The notes beneath the pieces were generated by a model that was given only the letters and a program-made list of their open reading frames with translations, was not told the DNA's origin and ran no database searches. This document shows positions 1 to 6,402 of a stretch of 10,020 nt of DNA, piece after piece. This stretch comes from an uncultured Acidobacteriota bacterium (GTDB lineage Bacteria > Acidobacteriota > Terriglobia > Terriglobales > Acidobacteriaceae). The stretch's first letter is position 1; each line of letters opens with the position of its first letter. The DNA lies in contig CAIZGA010000520.1 of assembly GCA_903932385.1 (NCBI GenBank), forward strand, positions 1 to 10,020. The letters are read 5' to 3'. Both the position numbers and the translations under genes were made by a program.

Positions 1-1
1 C

Positions 2-334
2 CTCGGCGGCTGGGGCGCACCGTTTTCGTTTCTCGACTTTGTTCCCAGCTACCTCTGGTTCTTCATCAAACTTTTCGTCCTCATCTCGGTCTTCATTTGG
101 ATCCGCGGCACGCTGCCCCGCCTGCGCACCGACCAGTTGATGGACTTCGCGTGGAAATTCATGCTGCCCATGGCCCTCATCGTGCTCGTCGATGCCGGTC
201 TCTGGCGCTGGCTCGCTCCCGGAGTCGCCCGCTGGGCCATCACCACGCTCATCGTTCTTGTTCCTTACATTGTGCTGGGCCGCGCCGTTGGCTCCGGAAA
301 AATTGAGAAACGGAGCTATCGCTATGCCTCGTAA
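2..334 (+). CDS. nuoH: NADH-quinone oxidoreductase subunit H, C-terminal part (5' truncated by window edge)
   Basis: This is the last 110 residues of the complex I membrane subunit that forms, with NuoB and NuoD, the quinone-binding chamber and joins the peripheral arm to the proton-pumping membrane arm. The frame is open from base 2 to the TAA at 332-334; the start lies outside the window. The visible part has a hydrophobic helix (LWFFIKLFVLISVFIWIR) followed by the family's conserved cytoplasmic signature, GTLPRLRTDQLMDFAWK. Two more hydrophobic helices and a basic tail ending KRSYRYAS follow. The conserved loop makes the identification firm. The next gene, nuoJ, starts 27 bases downstream, so the two are probably co-transcribed. 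The usual order H-I-J is not followed: there is no room for nuoI in between. Confidence 0.95.
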   Translation, partial: LGGWGAPFSFLDFVPSYLWFFIKLFVLISVFIWIRGTLPRLRTDQLMDFAWKFMLPMALIVLVDAGLWRWLAPGVARWAITTLIVLVPYIVLGRAVGSGKIEKRSYRYAS

Positions 335-361
335 TCTCCCAGCAAGAATGGAGCGCCTGTC

Positions 362-871
362 ATGAACTTTGCCCTGCCGGCATTTTTCGCCGCGCTCTCC
401 ATCGCCGGTGCCGTCGCTGCGCTTTCCCTGCGCAACCTGGTGCACTGCGCCCTCGCTCTGGTCCTCGCCTTTGCCGGACTCGGCGGCCTCTACGTCGCTC
501 TGGGCGCGCAATTCGCCGGCCTCGCGCAAATCCTTGTCTACTCCGGCGCCGTCGCCATCCTCATCGTCTTCGCCGTGCTTCTGGTCCGCGAACGCGATGA
601 AGAGCAGCGCCATCCGATTCGCTGGGGCAACTCGCTCAGCGGCATCGCCGTCGCCGTGCTCGTCTTCATCGCCATCGCCCGCATCCTCACTTCAGATTCA
701 AGCCTGCACCGCGCCGCACCGGCTGCGCCTTCGGCCACCATCCGCGACATCGGCACCATGATGATGGGCGCGGACATTCTGCCTCTTGAAATCATCGGCC
801 TGTTGTTGACCGCAGCCATGCTCGGCGCCGTCATTCTCGCGCTGCGCGAAAGAAACGCGGTGAAGTCATGA
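362..871 (+). CDS. nuoJ: NADH-quinone oxidoreductase subunit J
   Basis: This 169-residue inner-membrane protein is one of the small linker subunits between NuoH and the antiporter-like subunits of complex I. About five hydrophobic segments are visible. The third carries the family motif, here QILVYSGAVAILIVFAVLL with Tyr60. In the family this helix has a pi-bulge whose rotation is thought to help transmit the coupling signal along the membrane arm. A polar stretch (about residues 112-130) separates helices four and five. The ATG at 362 is supported by a GGAG at 350-353, 8 bases upstream. The stop overlaps the start of nuoK as ATGA (868-871), which suggests translational coupling. Length is slightly below that of the enterobacterial protein, as in many phyla. 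Confidence 0.95.
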   Translation: MNFALPAFFAALSIAGAVAALSLRNLVHCALALVLAFAGLGGLYVALGAQFAGLAQILVYSGAVAILIVFAVLLVRERDEEQRHPIRWGNSLSGIAVAVLVFIAIARILTSDSSLHRAAPAAPSATIRDIGTMMMGADILPLEIIGLLLTAAMLGAVILALRERNAVKS

Positions 872-1176
872 CCCTCGATTCACTCCTTCTGGTTTCCGCC
901 GCGCTCTTCGCCATCGGCCTCGCCGGTGCCCTGCTGCGCCGCAACGCAATTCTCGTGCTGGTCGGCATTGAACTCATGCTCAACGCCGCCAATCTCAACT
1001 TCATTGCCTTCTGGCGCTTCTCCGCGCATCCAGAGGCTTTCACCGGCGTTCTTTTCCTGCTCTTCTCCATCGCCGTCGCCGCTGCGGAAGCCGCCGTTGG
1101 ACTCGCGCTCATCATCGCCATCCACCGCCATTACAAAACCGCCAACGTCGACCGCATCGACAGGATGAAAGGATGA
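868..1176 (+). CDS. nuoK: NADH-quinone oxidoreductase subunit K
   Basis: This 102-residue, three-helix subunit is the MrpC-like part of complex I and lies between NuoJ and NuoN in the membrane arm. Two buried glutamates on the central proton-conducting axis are present: Glu35 in the GIELMLNAANLNF motif of helix 2 and Glu74 in AAAEAAVGLAL of helix 3. They correspond to E. coli Glu36 and Glu72. The RRN turn before helix 2 and the C-terminal NVDRIDRMKG (compare NIDSVSEMRG in E. coli) also fit the family. The ATG overlaps the nuoJ stop by four bases, and nuoL starts 15 bases after the stop. No unusual features: length and key residues are normal. Confidence 0.97.
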   Translation: MTLDSLLLVSAALFAIGLAGALLRRNAILVLVGIELMLNAANLNFIAFWRFSAHPEAFTGVLFLLFSIAVAAAEAAVGLALIIAIHRHYKTANVDRIDRMKG

Positions 1177-1191
1177 GGGGCTGAACGAATC

Positions 1192-3252
1192 ATGAACGCT
1201 AGCTGGATCGTCACTCATCTCTGGTTGATTCCCGTTCTGCCCGCGCTGGCCGCCGGCATCGCCGCTCTGCTGCCGCAGTCCCGCCGCATTACCGCTGCAT
1301 CGCTCGCCGTCGGTGCCATGTTCGGATCGTTGCTGCTTGCGCTCTGCGCCTTCGCCAACGTCCTCATGCATCTCGGCGGAGAAGAGTCCGCCCGCGCCGT
1401 GGTCAACTTCAACTGGCTGCAATTCGGCGGCAGCTGGCTCCGCCTCGGCTGGATGCTCGACCCGCTCACCGCCGTCATGCTGGTGATGGTCACCTTCGTC
1501 GGCCTCTGCATCTTCATCTTCAGCATCGGCTACATGGCGCACGACGCCAACTTCACCCGCTTCTTCTGTTTCCTCTCGCTGTTTGCCGCCGCCATGCTCG
1601 GCGTACTCATCTCCAACAGCCTGCTGCTGCTCTTCATCTGCTGGGAACTGGTCGGCCTTACCTCCTACCTGCTCATCGGCTTCTGGTATCAAAAGCCATC
1701 TGCCGCAGCCGCCGCGAAAAAAGCCTTCATCACCACCCGCATCGGCGACCTCGGCCTCTTCGCCGGTATGCTCTGGCTTTCCTACAGTGCCGGTACGCTG
1801 CTCTTTTATGACAATGGCTCCGGTGCGATGGAACACACAGCACTCGCCGTTCTCGCATCGCACATCACCGCCATCGGCATCTCCGCAGCCACGGCCATCG
1901 CGCTGCTCATCTTCTGCGGGGCCGCCGGCAAGTCCGGCCAGTTCCCGCTGCATGTCTGGCTGCCCGACGCGATGGAAGGCCCCACACCGGTCTCCGCACT
2001 GATTCACGCCGCCACCATGGTTGCCGCCGGTGTCTTCCTTGTCGCCCGCGTCTATCCGCTGATGTCCTTCGGCATCCTTGCCGGCGGCTCCACGACGGCA
2101 CTCACCGTCGTCACCTGGGTCGGTGCCTTCACCGCGCTCTTTGCCGCCTGCATCGCCGTCGCGCAGCAGGACATCAAACGCATCCTCGCCTACTCCACCG
2201 TCTCGCAACTCGGCTACATGATGCTCGGCATCGGCGTGGGCGGAGTTGCCGTCGGCATGTTCCACCTCATCACCCACGCCTTCTTCAAAGCGCTGCTCTT
2301 CCTCGGCGCAGGTTCGGTCATTCACGGCTGCCATGACGAGCAGGACATCCGCAGCATGGGCGGCCTGCGCAAATACATGCCCGTCACCTTCGCCGTCTAC
2401 GGCATCGGCATGCTCGCGCTCTGCGGATTCCCGCTCTTCTTCTCCGGCTTCTGGAGCAAGGACGCCATCCTGCACTCCGCCAGCCTGTGGAGCGTTTCGC
2501 GCATTCCTTTCTACATGGGCAGCTTTGCCGCTCTGCTCACTGCCTTCTACATGACCCGCCAGGTCGCTCAGGTTTTCTTCGGCAAGTATCGTGGCGATTC
2601 CCACCACGCCCCGCATGAAAGCCCGGCCGTCATGACCGTGCCGCTCATCCTGCTCGCCGCATTCGCGATTCTTCTCGGCGCCATCGGCACCCCGCTCTGG
2701 CCCTGGTTCACTTCCTTCCTGCATGGCGAAGTCGCAACCTTTGACGCGGCAGGTTTTTCCGAACCCGGCCTCGTTCCCGTCATGCTGACCTCCAGCTGCA
2801 TCGTCTTCCTTGGCCTCGGCCTCGGCTGGTGGCTCTATGGCAGCAAGCCGCGCCAGACCGCCGCCGAACCCGACACCCTCGAAGTCGCCACACCGTGGCT
2901 CTTCCGCGTTCTGGGCGACCGCCTCTACTTTGACGAGCTCTACGCCGCCACCGTATTCCGCCTCAACGCCGGCCTCGCCATCGCGGCAGACTGGCTCGAC
3001 CGCAGCTTCTGGAACGGCATCGTGCAGACCGTCATCGCCAGCGTCATCGCACTTTCTGAAATCAACACCACGGTCGAATCCAGCGGCATCAACGCCGGCT
3101 TCGACGGCGGATGCAGCAGCGTCTCCTTCAGCGGACGCCTTCTCTCGCATCTGCAGAATGGCCAGGTACAGCGCTCGCTGCGCGCCATCGGCATTGCTTT
3201 GGTGATTCTGCTGCTGGCATGGTTTGCATTTTCCTGGAGCGTGAAAGCATGA
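1192..3252 (+). CDS. nuoL: NADH-quinone oxidoreductase subunit L, with extended lateral-helix region
   Basis: This 686-residue distal antiporter-like subunit of complex I is expected to translocate one proton per cycle; its C-terminal amphipathic lateral helix braces the membrane arm. Key residues of the channel are all visible: Glu152 (CWELVGLTSYLLIGFW), Asp186 (TTRIGDLG), Lys247 (GKSGQFPLHVWLP), His272 (SALIHAATMV), Lys366 (HAFFKALLF) and Lys423 (FWSKDAIL). The lateral-helix region begins near the YFDELY motif (579-584). From the WLD that follows to LQNGQ (654-658), near the final transmembrane helix, the protein is about 25 residues longer than ordinary NuoL; the extra stretch includes ESSGINAGFDGGC (629-641). 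This fits an arm with one additional antiporter-like subunit. A GAGGGG at 1175-1180 precedes the ATG. The stop overlaps the nuoM1 start as ATGA. Confidence 0.96.
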   Translation: MNASWIVTHLWLIPVLPALAAGIAALLPQSRRITAASLAVGAMFGSLLLALCAFANVLMHLGGEESARAVVNFNWLQFGGSWLRLGWMLDPLTAVMLVMVTFVGLCIFIFSIGYMAHDANFTRFFCFLSLFAAAMLGVLISNSLLLLFICWELVGLTSYLLIGFWYQKPSAAAAAKKAFITTRIGDLGLFAGMLWLSYSAGTLLFYDNGSGAMEHTALAVLASHITAIGISAATAIALLIFCGAAGKSGQFPLHVWLPDAMEGPTPVSALIHAATMVAAGVFLVARVYPLMSFGILAGGSTTALTVVTWVGAFTALFAACIAVAQQDIKRILAYSTVSQLGYMMLGIGVGGVAVGMFHLITHAFFKALLFLGAGSVIHGCHDEQDIRSMGGLRKYMPVTFAVYGIGMLALCGFPLFFSGFWSKDAILHSASLWSVSRIPFYMGSFAALLTAFYMTRQVAQVFFGKYRGDSHHAPHESPAVMTVPLILLAAFAILLGAIGTPLWPWFTSFLHGEVATFDAAGFSEPGLVPVMLTSSCIVFLGLGLGWWLYGSKPRQTAAEPDTLEVATPWLFRVLGDRLYFDELYAATVFRLNAGLAIAADWLDRSFWNGIVQTVIASVIALSEINTTVESSGINAGFDGGCSSVSFSGRLLSHLQNGQVQRSLRAIGIALVILLLAWFAFSWSVKA
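3236..3239 (+). promoter_or_regulatory. Ribosome binding site deciding the nuoM1 start
   Basis: GGAG lies 9 bases before the ATG at 3249, inside the last codons of nuoL. The reading frame is open further upstream (an ATG at 3111), but a start there would add an out-of-family, non-hydrophobic N-terminus and overlap nuoL by 142 bases. The ATGA overlap plus this site favours 3249. Confidence 0.7.
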
Positions 3253-4799
3253 ACGCGCTGCCGCTACTCTCCGTCCTCACTGCGCTGCCGATTGTCGGCG
3301 CTGCCGCCGTGCTCGTCATCGGTGCCGGTTGCCATCTCCGCGCCCGCTGGACCGCCTTCAGCTTCAGCCTGCTCTCGCTCGCGCTGTCCCTGTTCCTGTG
3401 GTGTAACTTCTGCAGCGCCACCGGCACCATGCAGTTTGTCGAACGCGCCCCGTGGCTGCCATCGCTCGGCATCGAGTATCACCTCGGCATCGACGGCATC
3501 GGCCTGCTGATGGTTCTGCTCTCGGCCATCCTTGTTCCCATGGCTGTGCTCGCGTCTTCGCATGTCAAAGAACGTGCCTCGCTCTACTTCGCCCTGATGC
3601 TCCTGCTGCAGTCGGGACTCTTCGGCGCTTTCACCGCGCTGAACTTCTTCCACTGGTTCCTCTTCTGGGAGCTCAGCCTCATTCCCGCTTTCTTCCTCAT
3701 CCGGCTTTGGGGAGGCCCCCGCCGCGCCGCCGCATCCACCATGTTCTTCGTCTACACCATGGTCGGCTCGGTCACGCTGCTGCTCTCCTTCCTCGCGCTG
3801 TATATCGCAACCGGCACTTTTGATTTTCTCGCTCTCGCGCAGATGGCCCAGCAGCACCAGTTGCTGCCCGCCGTCGCTGCACACTTCACCGGCGCCAACT
3901 ACGGCGGCATCAGCGGCGCGCGCCTTCTGCTCCTGCTCTTCTGGGGGGCCTTCCTCGGATTCGCCGTCAAAGTCCCCATCATGCCCTTCCACACCTGGCT
4001 GCCGGAAGCATACGCAGAAGCACCCAGCGGCGTCACCATGCTGCTCACCGGTGCCATGTCCAAGATGGGCGTCTACGGCTTCCTCCGCATCCTGCTCCCC
4101 ATCTTCGGTCAGCAGATGCAGTGGATGCGTTCCCCGCTGATGACCTTCGCCGTCGCAACCATCGTGCTCGCGCCCTTCGCCGCTCTGGTGCAGAAGGACC
4201 TCAAGCGCGCCTTTGCCTACTCCTCCATCAACCACCTCGGCTACTGCCTGCTCGCCGTCTTCGCCATCGCCGCACCCTTCGGTGCCGTGGCCGACAAGTC
4301 CTCCGCACTCGCCGGCGCTCTGCTGCAGATGTTCAACCACGGCCTCACCGCCGCCGCACTCTTCTGGTTTGTCGCGTTGATGGAACAGCGCACCGGCGGC
4401 CTGCGCGGCGTCAACGATTTCGGCGGCCTGCGCAAACCCGCTCCCGTCTTCTGCGGTCTCATGGGCATCGCGCTCTTCTCTTCGCTCGGTCTGCCCGGCC
4501 TCAACGGTTTCGTCGGCGAGTTCCTGCTCTTCAAGGGCTTCTTCCCGCTCGCGCCCATTGCATCTTCCATTTCGCTCATCGCTCTGCTCACCACCGCCAT
4601 GCTGCTGCTCACCATCCTGCAGCGCGTCTTCACGGGGCCGGTCAGCGAGCGTTGGAGCAGCTTCCCCGATCTCACCGTCGCAGAGCGCATTTCGCTCGCC
4701 CCGGTCATCGCACTCATGTTTGTGCTTGGAGTCTGGCCGCAATTGTTTCTCGGCCCGCTGGCCGCAACCATTTCGGAATATGTTTCCAAGCTGATGTAG
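3249..4799 (+). CDS. nuoM: NADH-quinone oxidoreductase subunit M, first copy (canonical)
   Basis: This 516-residue antiporter-like proton-channel subunit of complex I is the first of two consecutive nuoM genes. It keeps the full set of charged residues: Glu141 in TM5 (FWELSLIPAFFLI), Lys241 in TM7 (FAVKVPIMPFHTWLPEA), Lys272 in TM8 (GAMSKMGVYGF) and Glu424 in TM12 (GFVGEFLLFKG). These correspond to E. coli Glu144, Lys234, Lys265 and Glu407. The QKDLKRAFAYSSINHLGY motif is also present. Length is normal for NuoM. The ATG at 3249 overlaps the nuoL stop by four bases, and translation is probably coupled. Residues 68-79 (PWLPSLGIEYHL) are identical to residues 60-71 of the following NuoM2. This copy follows nuoL directly, so it is presumably the neighbour of NuoL in the arm; that placement is inference. 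Confidence 0.95.
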   Translation: MNALPLLSVLTALPIVGAAAVLVIGAGCHLRARWTAFSFSLLSLALSLFLWCNFCSATGTMQFVERAPWLPSLGIEYHLGIDGIGLLMVLLSAILVPMAVLASSHVKERASLYFALMLLLQSGLFGAFTALNFFHWFLFWELSLIPAFFLIRLWGGPRRAAASTMFFVYTMVGSVTLLLSFLALYIATGTFDFLALAQMAQQHQLLPAVAAHFTGANYGGISGARLLLLLFWGAFLGFAVKVPIMPFHTWLPEAYAEAPSGVTMLLTGAMSKMGVYGFLRILLPIFGQQMQWMRSPLMTFAVATIVLAPFAALVQKDLKRAFAYSSINHLGYCLLAVFAIAAPFGAVADKSSALAGALLQMFNHGLTAAALFWFVALMEQRTGGLRGVNDFGGLRKPAPVFCGLMGIALFSSLGLPGLNGFVGEFLLFKGFFPLAPIASSISLIALLTTAMLLLTILQRVFTGPVSERWSSFPDLTVAERISLAPVIALMFVLGVWPQLFLGPLAATISEYVSKLM

Positions 4800-4896
4800 T
4801 CGATTTTGTTTTTTGCTGCAGAAGTAGTTTTTGATTTCAACATTGCAGTTCGCAGTACACGTAATTTTGCAGTTCCGGTTCTTATAGGAAGTAGCC
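4800..4896. other. AT-rich gap between the two nuoM genes with a 9-base direct repeat
   Basis: This 97-base spacer is conspicuously rich in A and T compared with the surrounding coding DNA, and it is the longest gap within the operon. It contains TTGCAGTTC twice, at 4843-4851 and 4867-4875, with starts 24 bases apart. It ends in a good ribosome binding site for nuoM2. I see no hairpin followed by a T-run and no well-spaced promoter pair. It may hold an internal promoter, a regulator site or an mRNA-processing site, but none can be demonstrated by reading. Confidence 0.5.
4886..4891 (+). promoter_or_regulatory. Ribosome binding site of nuoM2
   Basis: AGGAAG lies 5 bases before the ATG at 4897. 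It is one of the stronger Shine-Dalgarno matches in the operon, as expected for a gene that cannot rely on coupling to the gene upstream. Confidence 0.65.
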
Positions 4897-6402
4897 ATGC
4901 TGGCCTGGACCATCTACATCTCGTTTGGCGGCGCTCTGCTCTGCGCCCTCGCTGGCAAACGCGCCGCGTTCGCGCGCTGGCTTGCGCTGCTGGCCGCGCT
5001 CGCCACCTGCGTCGTCACCCTCGTCTCTCTGCCGCACCTGCAGGCCGGCACCTGGGCCACCGTCGTGCGCGTCCCCTGGCTGCCCTCGCTCGGTATTGAG
5101 TATCACCTCGCCGCCGACGGCATCTCTGTCGTCCTGCTGCTGCTCACCGGCATCGCCGCCGTCGCCGGCATTCTTTTCTCGTGGAACATCGACCACCGCA
5201 CCAATGAGTTCTTCGCCTTCTACCTCGCCCTCATCGGCGGCGTCTACGGCGTCTTTCTCTCGGCAGACCTGTTCCTCTTCTTCGTCTTCTACGAAATCGC
5301 CATTGTCCCCAAGTACTTCCTCATCGCCATCTGGGGATCCACCCGCCGCGAATACGGCGCCATGAAGCTCGCACTGTATTCCTTCATTGGATCCGCCATG
5401 GTGCTGGTCGGCCTCATCGCCGCCTACGCCGTTTCCGGCGCACACTCCACAGACATGGTCACGCTGGCGCAGGCGCACTATCCTGCCGGTTTCGCCTTCT
5501 TCGTCTTCCCGCTCGTCTTTACAGGATTCGCCGTTCTCGCCGGCATGTGGCCCTTCCACAGCTGGGCGCCCACCGGCCACGTTGCCGCACCCACCGCCGC
5601 ATCCATGCTGCTCGCCGGCGTCGTCATGAAGCTCGGCGCTTACGGCTGCCTCCGCGTCGCCATGATGATGCTCCCCGACGGTCTCGCTCCCTGGGCACAC
5701 TCCGTTCTCTGGCTCACTTCCTGGCGTGACGTTTTCGCTCTGCTCGCCACCATCGGCATCGTTTACGGAGCCACCCTCGCCCTTGTTCAGCGCGACTTCA
5801 AATTCGTCATCGGCTACTCCAGCGTCAGCCACATGGGATTCGTCCTGCTCGGCCTGATGTCGCTCACTACCGTCGGCATCAACGGCGCGGTGCTGCAGAT
5901 GTTCTCCCACGGCGTCATCGCCGGCCTGCTCTTCGCCGTCGTTGGCCGCATGGTCTACGCCCGCACCCACACCCGCGACCTCGACGCGCTCGCCCCCATG
6001 CAACTCGCGCGTGCGATTCCCTTCGCCGCCGTCACCTTCGTTCTCGCCGGCATGGCCTCCATTGGCCTTCCCGGCTTCAGCGGTTTCCCCGCAGAACTTC
6101 AGGTCCTGCTCGGCGCCTGGCATGCAGACCCCGTCATGACCCTCTGCGCCGGCCTCGGCATCATCATCGGCGTCGCCTACACCTGGCGCGCCATGCAGCG
6201 CAGCTTCTTCGGTGAACCCGCCGCCGCCGGTGCCGCACCCGCATCGCTGCCACCGATTACATTTCCAGAACGTGCCGGTGCCGTGCTGCTGCTCGCCTGC
6301 ACTCTCGCCGTCGGCCTCTATCCCCGACTGCTGATGCAGTGGATTACGCCCGCCGTGGCTTCGCCGCTCTTTGACGGCCTCAGAAAGGTGGCCGGACAGT
6401 GA
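4897..6402 (+). CDS. nuoM: NADH-quinone oxidoreductase subunit M, second divergent copy (NuoM2)
   Basis: This 501-residue second NuoM-type antiporter-like subunit is predicted to be an extra module of the complex I membrane arm. Family motifs are clear: DGISVVLLLLTG, FYEIAIVPKYFLIAIWG with Glu133 in TM5, PFHSWAP, Lys245 in TM8 (VVMKLGAYG), QRDFKFVIGYSSVSHMGF, and Glu400 in TM12 (GLPGFSGFPAEL). However, the TM7 lysine of canonical NuoM (E. coli Lys234, Lys241 in the first copy) is Leu214 here: FAVLAGMWPFHSW against FAVKVPIMPFHTW, with no gap in the alignment. An extra lysine, Lys139, sits just after Glu133 in TM5. The gene is intact with normal codon use, so it is a working gene, not a decaying duplicate. 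It overlaps nuoN as GTGA (6399-6402). Confidence 0.93.
   Translation: MLAWTIYISFGGALLCALAGKRAAFARWLALLAALATCVVTLVSLPHLQAGTWATVVRVPWLPSLGIEYHLAADGISVVLLLLTGIAAVAGILFSWNIDHRTNEFFAFYLALIGGVYGVFLSADLFLFFVFYEIAIVPKYFLIAIWGSTRREYGAMKLALYSFIGSAMVLVGLIAAYAVSGAHSTDMVTLAQAHYPAGFAFFVFPLVFTGFAVLAGMWPFHSWAPTGHVAAPTAASMLLAGVVMKLGAYGCLRVAMMMLPDGLAPWAHSVLWLTSWRDVFALLATIGIVYGATLALVQRDFKFVIGYSSVSHMGFVLLGLMSLTTVGINGAVLQMFSHGVIAGLLFAVVGRMVYARTHTRDLDALAPMQLARAIPFAAVTFVLAGMASIGLPGFSGFPAELQVLLGAWHADPVMTLCAGLGIIIGVAYTWRAMQRSFFGEPAAAGAAPASLPPITFPERAGAVLLLACTLAVGLYPRLLMQWITPAVASPLFDGLRKVAGQ
6384..6391 (+). promoter_or_regulatory. Ribosome binding site supporting a GTG start for nuoN
   Basis: AAAGGTGG, close to the consensus AAGGAGG, ends 7 bases before the GTG at 6399. 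The alternative in-frame ATG codons at 6417 and 6432 lack a comparably placed site, so the GTG start overlapping the nuoM2 stop is preferred. Confidence 0.6.

Noticed and set aside
880..3150. A 756-codon open frame on the minus strand opposite nuoK and nuoL
   Set aside because: Its product is a low-complexity mix of Glu, Gly, Ala, Asp and His with no helices or motifs. It is the expected by-product of strong third-position G/C bias in the nuo genes on the other strand.
3111..3248. An upstream ATG that would extend nuoM1 by 46 residues into nuoL
   Set aside because: The added residues do not resemble a NuoM N-terminus. The ATGA overlap and the GGAG before 3249 explain the start better.
4801..4816. 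T-rich run after nuoM1 as a transcription terminator
   Set aside because: No GC-rich hairpin precedes the T-run, and a terminator here would cut off nuoM2 and nuoN.
3264..4913. A 549-codon minus-strand open frame opposite nuoM1
   Set aside because: It has the same acidic, low-complexity composition as the frame opposite nuoL, and the plus-strand gene is certain.
4882..6123. A 413-codon minus-strand open frame opposite nuoM2
   Set aside because: It is an antisense shadow of nuoM2, with no recognisable domain and the same biased composition.
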